A stretch of DNA of 64,000 nucleotides from Streptomyces prunicolor NBRC 13075 (GCF_000367365.1 NZ_BARF01000104.1:1-64000), one strand, 5' to 3'. Positions 8,507 through 17,547 are shown, counted from the first letter of the stretch. Made by a program: numbers and translations. The notes: generated by a model from the sequence alone, not told the origin.

Positions 8507-9370
8507 TCAGCCCTTCCAGAACAGCAGCAGCGCGGCGATCGCGGCCACGTTCGACAGCGTCTGGATGTGCTGGTCGCCGATCCACCCGTACTCCGGAGTG
8601 GCCGAGCCGTGGGCCAGCCTGTTGCGGGTCCAGCTGGTCAGGGACGCCCAGTTCCTGACCATGTCCACGGAGTTGAGGTCGAACGTTGTGCCGGTGTTCC
8701 AGTTGGAGGCGATGCGGTTGGAGATGTAGCTGAAGCGGGCACCCTCCGAGATCGCCTCCACGAAGGAGAGCAGGGCACCGGCCCGCTCGAAGCCCCGGGA
8801 GTTCTGGGCCCTCAGGATGCCGGCGTTTCTGCTCATGTCAAAGGCCCGGAACCTGGGGGTGGTCATGGTCTGGTTGGCGTACCGCGTCATGCTCAGGTAG
8901 TCGCCGCTGAACGGCAGCTGCAGATTCGACGCGATGCTGGTCGGCAGGTAGCTCTTCGCGGTCGCGTCGCCGAAGTGGTAGTAGTAGCTGAGATCGGGGA
9001 CGTAGACGCCCTGGATGTACAGGTTCTCGGCTCGCACGATGAGACGGACGGACGGGACGTTGCCGTCCAGCGACGACTCCCAGACGTTGACCGAGAAGTA
9101 GTCGTTGGCATCGCCCGTGGTCATGTCCATTTTGTCGTAGACCACCCGGCTCGCCGCCCGTGCGCGAACCTGGTTGATCATGTTGTTGTATCCGGCCGCG
9201 CCGTCGCGGATGTGCCAGTTGATGTCCCGGCCGTCGTCGATGGCGTGCGCGCTGGTGGCACCGAAGGGCTGGACCAGGCTGACCATCAGCACCAGCAACA
9301 CGGTGACCGCCACGGAGAGCGTCAGCTTCTTCTGGGGGGTGTACGCGGTGCCCACTAGGGGATTCGCCAT
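8507..9370 (-). CDS. Secreted ribosome-inactivating protein (RIP, rRNA N-glycosidase fold)
   Basis: A 287-residue protein. A signal peptide or signal anchor spans residues 14-43 (hydrophobic LTLSVAVTVLLVLMVSLV, then ATSAHA). The rest follows the RIP fold in order: LYIQGVYV (118-124, ricin Tyr80 region), LPFSGDYLSMTRYA (152-165, Tyr123 region), catalytic ISEGARFSYI with E209 and R212 (ricin Glu177/Arg180), and MVRNWASL with W241 (ricin Trp211). All core catalytic positions look present. RIPs remove one adenine from the sarcin-ricin loop of 28S/23S rRNA. No lectin B-chain is attached. The ATG at 9370 has a GGAAGG site and lies 20 bp after the pore-former gene, so co-expression is likely. Two sampled 60-base lines are about 60-62% GC, below the neighbours. 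Confidence 0.85.
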   Translation of the reverse strand: MANPLVGTAYTPQKKLTLSVAVTVLLVLMVSLVQPFGATSAHAIDDGRDINWHIRDGAAGYNNMINQVRARAASRVVYDKMDMTTGDANDYFSVNVWESSLDGNVPSVRLIVRAENLYIQGVYVPDLSYYYHFGDATAKSYLPTSIASNLQLPFSGDYLSMTRYANQTMTTPRFRAFDMSRNAGILRAQNSRGFERAGALLSFVEAISEGARFSYISNRIASNWNTGTTFDLNSVDMVRNWASLTSWTRNRLAHGSATPEYGWIGDQHIQTLSNVAAIAALLLFWKG

Positions 9371-9390
9371 GATCGGTATCCGCCCTTCCG

Positions 9391-10221
9391 TCAGAAGCCG
9401 CAGTCGGCCTTGCTCGCCGGGTGGTCCAGGGCGATGGTCGTGCCGACCGGGCTGCCGTCCGGGTTGATGACGTTGGCCTTGGCGTCGTAGTAGGCCCCGT
9501 ACGACTTGATGTCCTTGTACCCCCGGCCGCGCCAGGTGTTGGGGACCCACCACTTGCCGCTGTAGTCGCCGCCGATCTCCCACATGTAGTGGGTGACGTG
9601 GAAGATCGGGTTGGAGCGGACAGTACGCATCAGCGGTGCGAAGTTGAGCTGCGCCTTGGTCCGCGGCGGCACGCTCAGCGAGTCGCTCTGGGTCCAGGTG
9701 CTGGCCTTGCTCCAGGACCAGGTGTGCTCGTAGCTGGCGGTCGCCTGGACCGACAGCACGTCCTTGAGGATGTTCCACTCGACGCCGGCCGAGCCGCCGA
9801 CGCTGTTGGTCGTGGTGCTGGTCTTGGTGATGCTCTTGGTGATCGACTCGGACTGGGTGACCCGGTAGCCGCAGTTCATCACCTGATTGCTGATCTGCGT
9901 CTGCGGGCCGGCCCAGGTCCAGGAGGACGACTGCGGGTAGCTGCAGTAGCCGGTGAACTGCTCCACGTACGCCGGGGTCTTCAGGCTTGCCTGGTCGGCG
10001 TCGATGTTGTTGCGGACGACTGACCCGTTGCGTGTGTCGATGAACCAGTTGTGCAGGCCGGTGTTGCCCGTGCACAGGGTCATCAGCAGCTTGTCGGTGT
10101 CCCACGACTCGGTCCCGCGGATGTTGGTCTCCGCGCTGGCGGGGGCGGCCAGTGCGACCGCCGAGGTCAGGCTGGCGGCCAGGCCGATGGCGACCATGGT
10201 TGCCTTCTTGAGTTTGCGCAC
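9391..10221 (-). CDS. Secreted aerolysin/ETX-MTX2-like beta-pore-forming protein
   Basis: A 276-residue protein from GTG 10221, with a classic signal peptide (1-30, cut after APASA). The centre has the hallmark of aerolysin-type toxins: alternating Ser/Thr strands (121-140, VTQSESITKSITKTSTTTNS), a GGSAGVEW turn (142-149), a second amphipathic strand set rich in Ser, Thr and Trp (157-183), then VPPRTKAQL (184-192). In the family the two strands form the transmembrane beta-hairpin of a heptameric pore. Four Cys residues suggest disulfides. No lectin domain is recognisable, so the receptor part is unclear. Its gene is first in the pair and precedes the RIP gene by 20 bp. Confidence 0.78.
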   Translation of the reverse strand: MRKLKKATMVAIGLAASLTSAVALAAPASAETNIRGTESWDTDKLLMTLCTGNTGLHNWFIDTRNGSVVRNNIDADQASLKTPAYVEQFTGYCSYPQSSSWTWAGPQTQISNQVMNCGYRVTQSESITKSITKTSTTTNSVGGSAGVEWNILKDVLSVQATASYEHTWSWSKASTWTQSDSLSVPPRTKAQLNFAPLMRTVRSNPIFHVTHYMWEIGGDYSGKWWVPNTWRGRGYKDIKSYGAYYDAKANVINPDGSPVGTTIALDHPASKADCGF

Positions 10222-10466
10222 GTCGGTAGTCCTTGCGTCCTGGAGGGGCGTCCCCGTACGGGTGACTGGTCCGAGCGTGGAGGCGCCGGGATTTGTCTCA
10301 CAGCCCGCTCATGACGCGAAACAACCGGGGTGCCCGCCGGGCGGCTGAGGCTCCCCCGCCGGTCCCGACAGTGGCACCTGCGGTTCACCGCGGCTTTACC
10401 TGGACCTTCGGGGAGCCACCTTTGGGATTCGCCGCGATGCCAGCGACGTGCCGAAGCGGATGTCGA

Positions 10467-10828
10467 TCAAGCCGGCAGGCCCAGTTCGGAGCGGATGGCG
10501 GCGCCGTGCTGACCGGCCGACCGTACGGTTCGGGCGCGGGCGGGGTGGCCGAGAAGCGCGGTGCCGCGGCCGGCTGTACGACGCCGTCGACCTCGATGTA
10601 GGTGTGGCGGGCCGTGAGGTGTTCGTCGCGGGCGGCCTCGGCGAGCGACCAGACCGGGGCGACACACGCGTCCGTCCCCCGGAATACGTCCCACCACTGG
10701 GCGCGGGTGCGTTCGGCGAACCGCTCGCGCAGCAGCGGCCACTGCGCCCTGTCGTGCCGGGCGGGCAGTTCCGGGTCGTCGGCGAGGTCGAGGCCTGTGA
10801 GGAGAGCCGCGTAGAACTGCTCCTCCAC
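10467..10828 (-). pseudogene. Truncated, frameshifted CaiB/BaiF CoA-transferase (alpha-methylacyl-CoA racemase type)
   Basis: The frame from 10828 carries the C-terminal domain: FYAALLTGLDL, WPLLRERFAERTRAQWWDVF, GTDACVAPVWSLAEA, then HTYIEVDGVVQPAAAPRFS. Near 10515 the true C-terminus moves to another frame (SAGQHGAAIRSELGLPA, stop at 10467). So about 240 N-terminal residues are lost and there is an indel near the end. The 5' break abuts an oppositely oriented transporter fragment at 10833. Confidence 0.72.
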
Positions 10829-10832
10829 CCTG

Positions 10833-11342
10833 ATGTGGCTCTTCCTCTACAGTCCGACGATCAGCCCGATCGTCGACGTGGCCGGCCGTGCGGGGGTGCA
10901 TCTCTCGTTGTTCGGCGGCCTCAACACCTATCTGTCGCTGGGCAACCTGCTGACCTGGCAGGGCATCGGCTTCAACATGATCCTGATCTCCGCGTCGCTG
11001 CAGGCGCTGCCCCGCGAGCTGTACGAGGCGGCCCGGCTCGACGGGGCCCGCGAGTGGCGGATCGCCTGGTCCGTCAAAGTGCCCAACATCACCGGCATCC
11101 TGGTGCTGACCGGCATGTTCTCGCTGATCGGCCGACTGCAGTTGTTCGCCGAGCCACTGCTGCTGAGGTACGTGGCGCCCGAGTCCATCAGCACCGACTT
11201 CACGCCGATGATGGAGATCTTCGACAAGGCGTTCAAGACCGGCAACTACCAGTACGCGGCCGCCGAGTCGCTGGTCCTGGCCGTGGTCACCGGCATCCTC
11301 GCCCTCGTCTTCTACCGCGTCACGAACAGGAAGATGTCATGA
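10833..11342 (+). pseudogene. C-terminal fragment of a MalF-type sugar ABC permease
   Basis: The 169 residues hold the permease inner-membrane core, including the EAA loop (LPRELYEAARLDGAREW) and the last helices ending FYRVTNRKMS. Full-length MalF-like permeases have about 300 residues, so roughly the first 130 are missing. The stop overlaps the next start as ATGA, which is usual for malF-malG pairs. The upstream end joins a CoA-transferase remnant on the opposite strand. Confidence 0.72.
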
Positions 11343-11584
11343 GCAGCGCCACCCGGGCGGCCCGCCCGCACAGCGAGGAGTACTTGCGGCGACGCCCGCA
11401 GCCCGCGCTGACCGTGTGGACGTCCGAGGAAGCCGCGGCCTGGGAGCGCACCGCCCTGCACGTGTCGGGCTCCCGTGTGGATCACTGGGTCGGAACCGGC
11501 CACTATCTCCACGAGGAGCGGGCGGAGCGGACGATCCGGCTCCTCGGAGACTGGGCAGTTGAGCCCTTCGCGTCGGGCTGGTGA
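11339..11584 (+). pseudogene. Chimeric remnant: MalG start joined to a hydrolase-like tail
   Basis: The 81-residue frame starts in ATGA overlap with the MalF fragment, where a MalG partner is expected. The first 18 residues (MSSATRAARPHSEEYLRR) would fit the cytoplasmic start of such a permease. No membrane helices follow. The end (WVGTGHYLHEERAERTIRLLGDW) instead looks like the C-terminal GHxxHEExP helix of an alpha/beta hydrolase. The join suggests a deletion. The hydrolase call is from pattern only. Confidence 0.45.
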
Positions 11585-11637
11585 GGTGGAGCACGGACAG
11601 CGGGAGCCGTGGGCCCGTCCTTCTTGGTGGTCTTGCA

Positions 11638-11676
11638 CAGGCCGTCGCCGGGTCCTCGGTGCCCGGCGACGGCCTG
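11638..11676. terminator. Hairpin terminator at the end of the glycan operon
   Basis: A perfect 15-bp stem (CAGGCCGTCGCCGGG and its complement) with a 9-base loop lies between the chimeric remnant and the stop of the large lyase-like gene at 11695. It can end transcription from both sides. Confidence 0.8.
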
Positions 11677-11694
11677 TTGAGGACAGTGGGGCGG

Positions 11695-14600
11695 TCAGCC
11701 GACGGTGAACTCGCTGAAGTCGGCCTCCCCCGCGACGCCGGAGGAATGGGTGGTGGTGAAGACGCCCGCGTCCTGGGTCGCGGCGGCGGAACTCACGGTG
11801 GCGGTGCCGACCTTGGTCCAGGTGGTGCCGCCGTCGGTGGAGTAGGAGCCGGTGTACGAGGTGCCGGTGCGGACGAGCTTGAGCCAGGTCGGGTAGGCCG
11901 TGGTGCCGTCCGTCTCGATGTTGCTGTCCACGCCGCCGTCGCCGTTGCTGTCCCACTGGAGGGCGACACCGTGGGCGGGGGTGACCGCGAGGATGAGATA
12001 CCCGGCCGACGTGCCGGTGCCGGTGATGTCGTTGCGCACCATGATCCCGGACTTCGTCCAGCCGTTGGTGGCGTCCTGCGAGGTCACCGCGACGGTGACG
12101 GTCGAGCCGTCCGTGACCGCGCCGGGCTGGTAGATGGCGCTGTACTGGTCGGTGCTGCCCCAAATGTCCGCGCCGTCGCCGAGGATAGCGAGGTCGGTGC
12201 CCGACTGGCCGTAGAGCGCGGTGGTGGCGGTGGCCGAACTGAAGGTCCGGTAGGGGTCCTTGACCGGCTGGCCGAGGACGGTGGTCGCGCCCTGGGTGAC
12301 GGTGATGTTGTCGAAGACGGTGCTGTCGAGGGCGAACGGACTGCGTGAGGTGACGGCGAGCCCGACGTAGTACGCGGCCTTGCCGAAGGAGGCGATCGTG
12401 TCCCGGCCGATGACCGACCAGGTGGTGCCGTCGGCGGAGGCCGAGGCGGTGAACTTGTTGCCGGCGCGCTCCAGCCGCAGCCAGGTGGGGGTCGCCACAC
12501 TGCTGCCACTGCCGTTGGTCGTCGAGGTGCCTCCGGCCACCACCTGGCGCCGTACGAACTGCCGGACGCCGGAGTCGCCGCTGCCATTGCTGGTGAGGAT
12601 GGCCCCGGCGAACTGGCCGAACGGCGACAGCGACTGGGTCATGAGCAGGCCCACCTGGTCCTGCTCGCCCGCGTTGGCGCGGCTCGCGACCCGGGCTGTG
12701 AAGGTGATGTCACCGGTGACCGGGACGTAGGCGTACTGAGCGGTCATGCCCTGGCCGTTGACGTTCAGGTCCGTCCCGGCGCCACGCACCGTGAAGCTCT
12801 TGCCCGTGGCGTCGTAACTGGTGATGCCGGGCGTGCGGACGGACACCACGCCGTAGATCCCCAACTGCCGTTCGTCCAGCACGTAGTCGCCGATGTCCTG
12901 GTACGACCAGGGCGCGGGCGGTGGTGTCCCGACAGTGAGCTCGACCGTCGCGCTGTCGGTGCCGGCCGCGTTGGTCGCCGAGATCCGGACGGTGAAGTCC
13001 CCCGTGCCCGCGGGGGTGCCGGAGATCAGGCCCGTCGTGGTGTCGACGCTCAGGCCGGCGGGCAATCCGGTGGCGGCGAAGGACGCGGGGTCGTTGGAGG
13101 CGCCGATCAGATACTCGAACGGGACACCCGTGTTGGCGTACGCGGCTGACGCGCTGTCCATTTTCGGCGGGGGCGGTGTCGGCATCGTCGCGTCGACCTC
13201 GGCCGAGAGGGGGCCCGTGCCGCCCGCATTGGTCTTGGCGATCGCGTAGTAGTAGGTCGTGCCGGGTGTCCCGGTGGGGTCGCGGTAGGCGGTGTGGACG
13301 CCGAAGCCCACCGGTCCCACGCCGGTGGCGATCGTCTGGTAGGGGCCGCCCAGTGAGGTGCCGCGCTTGACGGTGTAGCGGCCGGACAGGTCCGTGTCGC
13401 TCCAGGTCAGCTCGATCGCGCTGGAACCGGCGTTCGCTGCCAGTGTGTTGACCGTTCCCTTGGGTGCGGCGACCTGCCAGTGAGTGGAGGACTTGCGGAC
13501 CACGGTGACGTTGTCGAAGGCGGCCGTCCCGGTTTCGGCGTACGACTGCGAGACGCCCAGGCACGAGCAGTTCACCAGGCCGACGTAGACCGTGGTGCCG
13601 AGGTCCAGTTCGGTGGAGCCGACCTCGGTCCAGTGCACGCCGTCCGGGGAGATCGAGCCGGTGAACTTGTCCTTGGTGCGGTCGAGGCGCACCCAGTACG
13701 GCATCCGCATCCGGTATCCGTCGCCTGCCGCCTCCACGTAGGGGGCTTGCAACGGAGTCGCCGAGTCCGGCAGGGACCCCAGATTCGAGATCGGGTACGA
13801 GGCGGCCGTCGAGATCGCCGTCTGCTGTGCGGGCGGGACCGGGGTGCTGCCCGTCGCCGAGGTCGTCGCCCCGGTGGTGGCGCGAGTGGTCCACACTCCG
13901 CTCCAGGCGGTGAGGGTGAGGCCCTGGAGCAGCATCGACGCGTGCGCCGAGCCCGCTGCCGTCGAACTGCGCATCATCACGCCGACCTTGGCGTACTGCG
14001 AGCTGAGCGGATACACCACCCGTGCGGTGATGGTGACGTTCCCGCTCAGCGACATCTGCGCGATCCGGAAGCTGTCGGCGGTGCCCGCGATGTCCGCGCC
14101 GCTCGCCTCCAGGGTGAACCGCTCGCCGTCGAAGGTCGTCAGCCCGGACGCCTGGACGCTACCCACGTTCCGCGACGACCAGTTGCTGGGCAGCCCGGCC
14201 GTCGCGCAGACCTCCAGGGAGGCGACGCTCGTGCCCACCGTGTTGGTGGCGGTGACCGTGTAGTAGTACGTCGTGCCGACGGTGACCTCGAGATCGGAGT
14301 ACGTCGTGGACGTCAGCCCGGTGGCGACCGTCTTGTACGTCCCGCCGCTGGTCTTGGACCGCGCGACCGAGTACGTCGCCGCCGAGGTGGCGCTCGCCGG
14401 GTCCACCGACGTCACCCAGGCGAGGTCGACGGAGTCCGATCCGTTGCTCGCCGTCAGTCCGGCCGGAACACCCGGGGGCGCGACGGGAGTCGACGAGGCC
14501 GGTGCCTCCCGCGCGCAGGTCAGGGTGGACCAGGACGGGTGGTCCTGGTCGTAGCCCTCGATGAACCGGGCCCCGTCGGTGCCCCGGAAGACCGCCTGTT

Positions 14601-15708
14601 TCGTGTACGGCGCCGACAGGCCGAGGACGCTCACGTAGTGCGCGTAGGCCAGCTCGAAGATGGGGCGGGAGAGCCCGCGGACGAGCGTCGTGACCGCCGT
14701 CTTGATGTACTTGCCGGTCCGGTCGAGGTCCGCGGCGAAGGGCACGTCGTCGTTGCCGAGGTTGTACTTCGCGTCGTACTCGTACCCGGCGAGGATGCGG
14801 TTGGCGGCGAAGGCGAACAGGTCGACGCCCTGGTTCCAGGCCACTTGGGAGGCGCTGGCCAGCAGGCCGAGGGCCAGTTGTTCGTGGGTCTGGTCCCGGC
14901 CGCTCTCCTGGCCCTGTCCGGTGGCGTTGACGATCCGGTGTCTGATGCTGCCGTTCCCGGCCCCGGCGGCGGCGTAGCGCACCGCGTCCTCGAACATCAC
15001 GCGGTCGTCGCAGAACACGGCGATGCCCAGCACGGTCTGGATGATCCCGGCGTCCCAGCCGCCGTTGGCGAACAGGGCGTAGCCGGACTGGGCCTTGTAC
15101 CAGACGTCCTTGAGGGACTTCTCGCACCGCGCGATGTCCTCGGCCGCCCAGCCGTCGTAGCCGGTGTGGCGCAGGATCTCCGCCGCGTTGACGAACTTGA
15201 ACCCCTGGAGGGACGCCCCGAGTTCGCCGTCCGCGCCGGTGATTCCCTCCAGGGTCCGCGACCAGATGTTGACGATGTCGCGAGCCTTGTCGGCGTACCG
15301 GACGTCCTGCGTGATGTACCACATCAGGGCGTTCTGGTAGGCCGCGGCGGCGTCGTTCGGCGCCTGGTCCTGGTAGTTGTAGGGGCCGCGTCCCCAGGTG
15401 GTGATCTGTCCGGTGTTCGCCGCCGTGTAGTCGTAGGAGGACCGGCCGTCCGCGGCCATGGCCTGGTACCCCGAGTAGACCGGGCCCTCCTTGGCGGCGA
15501 CCGCGGTTCTCATACGGTCGAGATCCTCCTGGGTGTGCAGGATCCCCGGGTGGGCGAAGGTGAAGCCGACGGGCCCACCCCCGACGGGTACGTCGGCGTG
15601 CGCCGTGCCCGCCGCGAGGAGTGTGGTGGGAGCGGCCGCTGCGATCGCGGCGGCGGTCATGGTGCCGGTGCCGCCCAGGAACCACCGGCGGCTCATGCGT
15701 CTCGCCAT
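11695..15708 (-). CDS. Giant secreted alginate-lyase-fold protein with FN3 and DUF1349-like modules
   Basis: A 1337-residue protein. Its Tat signal is SRRWFLGG with a cleavage-like AGTAHA near 38. Residues about 50-390 are an alginate-lyase superfamily (alpha/alpha-toroid) domain: FAHPGILHTQEDLDRM, AAAAYQNALMWY, KARDIVNIWS, FKFVNAAEI. Next come an FN3 module, a DUF1349/concanavalin-like module, another FN3, a putative-Ig (He_PIG) module, and two more DUF1349-like modules. The lyase domain is related to those at 17573 and 39128. The tail modules probably bind glycan or cell wall. Substrate is unproven; cluster context favours a plant arabinose- and uronate-rich polymer. It starts 1 bp after the GH28-like gene. 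Confidence 0.75.
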   Translation of the reverse strand: MARRMSRRWFLGGTGTMTAAAIAAAAPTTLLAAGTAHADVPVGGGPVGFTFAHPGILHTQEDLDRMRTAVAAKEGPVYSGYQAMAADGRSSYDYTAANTGQITTWGRGPYNYQDQAPNDAAAAYQNALMWYITQDVRYADKARDIVNIWSRTLEGITGADGELGASLQGFKFVNAAEILRHTGYDGWAAEDIARCEKSLKDVWYKAQSGYALFANGGWDAGIIQTVLGIAVFCDDRVMFEDAVRYAAAGAGNGSIRHRIVNATGQGQESGRDQTHEQLALGLLASASQVAWNQGVDLFAFAANRILAGYEYDAKYNLGNDDVPFAADLDRTGKYIKTAVTTLVRGLSRPIFELAYAHYVSVLGLSAPYTKQAVFRGTDGARFIEGYDQDHPSWSTLTCAREAPASSTPVAPPGVPAGLTASNGSDSVDLAWVTSVDPASATSAATYSVARSKTSGGTYKTVATGLTSTTYSDLEVTVGTTYYYTVTATNTVGTSVASLEVCATAGLPSNWSSRNVGSVQASGLTTFDGERFTLEASGADIAGTADSFRIAQMSLSGNVTITARVVYPLSSQYAKVGVMMRSSTAAGSAHASMLLQGLTLTAWSGVWTTRATTGATTSATGSTPVPPAQQTAISTAASYPISNLGSLPDSATPLQAPYVEAAGDGYRMRMPYWVRLDRTKDKFTGSISPDGVHWTEVGSTELDLGTTVYVGLVNCSCLGVSQSYAETGTAAFDNVTVVRKSSTHWQVAAPKGTVNTLAANAGSSAIELTWSDTDLSGRYTVKRGTSLGGPYQTIATGVGPVGFGVHTAYRDPTGTPGTTYYYAIAKTNAGGTGPLSAEVDATMPTPPPPKMDSASAAYANTGVPFEYLIGASNDPASFAATGLPAGLSVDTTTGLISGTPAGTGDFTVRISATNAAGTDSATVELTVGTPPPAPWSYQDIGDYVLDERQLGIYGVVSVRTPGITSYDATGKSFTVRGAGTDLNVNGQGMTAQYAYVPVTGDITFTARVASRANAGEQDQVGLLMTQSLSPFGQFAGAILTSNGSGDSGVRQFVRRQVVAGGTSTTNGSGSSVATPTWLRLERAGNKFTASASADGTTWSVIGRDTIASFGKAAYYVGLAVTSRSPFALDSTVFDNITVTQGATTVLGQPVKDPYRTFSSATATTALYGQSGTDLAILGDGADIWGSTDQYSAIYQPGAVTDGSTVTVAVTSQDATNGWTKSGIMVRNDITGTGTSAGYLILAVTPAHGVALQWDSNGDGGVDSNIETDGTTAYPTWLKLVRTGTSYTGSYSTDGGTTWTKVGTATVSSAAATQDAGVFTTTHSSGVAGEADFSEFTVG

Positions 15709-15709
15709 G

Positions 15710-17491
15710 TCAGCCCACCACCAGGGTGAGGGTCTGCTTGCCGGTGCCGACGGCGTTGGTGGCGCTGAGCTCGACGGCCGAGGTACCGGTGACCGTGGGC
15801 TTGCCCGAGATGGCTCCGGTGGACTTGTTCAGGGTCAGGCCGTCCGGCAGGCCGGTGGCGGCGTAGGCGTACGGGTAGTTGGACGCCTCGATGGTGTAAG
15901 CGAAGTCGGAACCGGCGCTCCCGGTCGCGGAGTTGGCGCTGCTGATCGCGGGCAGCACGGCGGTGAGCGAGGCCCCGGAGTCGACGAACTTCAGGTTGGA
16001 GACATGCTCGTTGGTGTACATCGGGACGAAGTCCGAGGTCTTGTACCAGGAGGCGTGGCCGTCGGTGTCGGAGACGAGCGTGCCGTTGATGACGAGGTTC
16101 TCGAAGGTGATGTCCTTGATGGCGTGGTTCGCGTCGTAGCCCACCATGTGCGAGGTGGCGGCGTGGGTGCCGGTGTAGCTGAGGTTCTTGACGTAGACCA
16201 TCTCGATGCCACGGCCGGCCGAGGTGTTGTACGACGTGTTGAACATGACGCGCATGTTGATGAGTTGGCCCCAGCGGAAGTCCTCCACCCGGACGTCCTC
16301 GATGCGGACGTTGCGGATCAGGTTGCTGTCCCCGGGGTTCAGGGCAATGCAGCCCTGATAGTCGAGTTGTGGTTCTCGGTGGTCGAGGATGTCGATGTTC
16401 GAGATGGTGAGGTTCTCGATCGTCTCGGGACTGTCTGTGTTGCCGTGGGTGCCGACGTTGATCGGGTGGGCCACGTCCGCCCACAGGGTGGAGTTCTTGA
16501 GGACGATGTCGGTGGAGTCCCCGACGAAGTCCCAGCGGTGGTTGTAGACGGCGATGCAGTCGTCGGAGTTGCGCATGAACACCCCGTCGATCACGACGTC
16601 CTTGCAGCAGAACAGGTCGATCCCGTCGCCCCAGGTCGTCGCGGAGATCGAGCGGAGGTTGCGGATGGTGAGGTTCTGCGTCTGTCCGGCGCTGATGGAG
16701 TGCCCCCAGGGGAGCAGCATCGTGACGCCGTCGATCTCGATGTTCTCGCAGTAATTGACGCCGCAGCCACCGCCGTTGGGCGCCTGGTAGACGATGCCCC
16801 GGCCGAGCAGCTTGGCGTTCTCGACGTGGTCGAAGACCACTCGGGACGTGAGTACCGCGCCGCCGGCCAGGTAGACCGTCTTGCCGCTGGGCACGGTGAG
16901 CAGGCCGTCGGGCGTGGAGTGCACGCCGGGGCCGAAGTAGATGACGTCCGGGTCGTCCGCGCTGGGCGGGTTGGTGTCGATCGCTCCCGCGAAGAGCTGG
17001 AGGTTGTCGAAGATGTCCTCGTTGAACTCGATGGAAAGGTTGCGCGGTTCGGTGAGGGTGAAGGTCAGGGTGGCGCTGCTCTTGTCCAGCTTGTGCGCGA
17101 TGTCGTACGAAGTGGGGCGGATCCGGGCCTTCTTGACCGTGTCCGCGGTGTAGGTGACGGAGACCTGGACCTCCCCCGTGAAGTCGAAGTACGCCATGGA
17201 GGAGTTCTGGGTGGTGCCGCTGCCCGTTCTCGGATCGATGAGCATGGACTTCGCCTGGTAGATGGCGACCTTGTGCCACGAGCCTCCTGGGGTGCGTACC
17301 TTCACGGCGAAGCTGTCGTTCGTCGCTATCCCGTCGGGGATGGGGTAGGTAGCCACTTGGTTGGCCGAGGTCTCCTCCCCGGTGGCGGCTCGTGCCGGGG
17401 TCGCCAGGCTGGACAGGTATCCGGTGAGGGCGGTGGCGCCCGCGGCGTGCAGCAGGGTGCGGCGGGAGAAGCGCGATTCGGGGCGGTCCAT
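15710..17491 (-). CDS. Secreted GH28-like right-handed beta-helix glycosidase
   Basis: A 593-residue protein with a Tat-like signal (FSRRTLLHAAGA, ATPARA near 35). Residues about 185-490 are a pectin-lyase-fold beta helix with stacked NLTIRN/VVIDGV coils. The polygalacturonase signature positions are recognisable: GDGID (D289, D292), NSDDCIAV (D310, D311) and a HPINVGTHGN turn (H342). An N-terminal beta domain precedes, and a He_PIG Ig-like module (about 508-593) ends the protein. GH28 enzymes hydrolyse polygalacturonan or rhamnogalacturonan. The HPIN turn differs from the canonical GHG, so a related substrate or the GH49-like clan is possible. Confidence 0.72.
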   Translation of the reverse strand: MDRPESRFSRRTLLHAAGATALTGYLSSLATPARAATGEETSANQVATYPIPDGIATNDSFAVKVRTPGGSWHKVAIYQAKSMLIDPRTGSGTTQNSSMAYFDFTGEVQVSVTYTADTVKKARIRPTSYDIAHKLDKSSATLTFTLTEPRNLSIEFNEDIFDNLQLFAGAIDTNPPSADDPDVIYFGPGVHSTPDGLLTVPSGKTVYLAGGAVLTSRVVFDHVENAKLLGRGIVYQAPNGGGCGVNYCENIEIDGVTMLLPWGHSISAGQTQNLTIRNLRSISATTWGDGIDLFCCKDVVIDGVFMRNSDDCIAVYNHRWDFVGDSTDIVLKNSTLWADVAHPINVGTHGNTDSPETIENLTISNIDILDHREPQLDYQGCIALNPGDSNLIRNVRIEDVRVEDFRWGQLINMRVMFNTSYNTSAGRGIEMVYVKNLSYTGTHAATSHMVGYDANHAIKDITFENLVINGTLVSDTDGHASWYKTSDFVPMYTNEHVSNLKFVDSGASLTAVLPAISSANSATGSAGSDFAYTIEASNYPYAYAATGLPDGLTLNKSTGAISGKPTVTGTSAVELSATNAVGTGKQTLTLVVG

Positions 17492-17513
17492 CGGGGGTGT
17501 CCCTTCTGAGGGT

Positions 17514-17547
17514 GGCCGCCGCCCGCGGAGGAGCGCGGGCGGCGGCC
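17514..17547 (-). terminator. GC-rich hairpin between the AbfB lyase-like and GH28-like genes
   Basis: A perfect 14-bp stem (GGCCGCCGCCCGCG and its complement) with a GAGGAG loop lies 26 bp past the stop of the upstream gene and 23 bp before the GH28-like start. It may terminate transcription or attenuate the last two genes of the operon. Confidence 0.65.
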
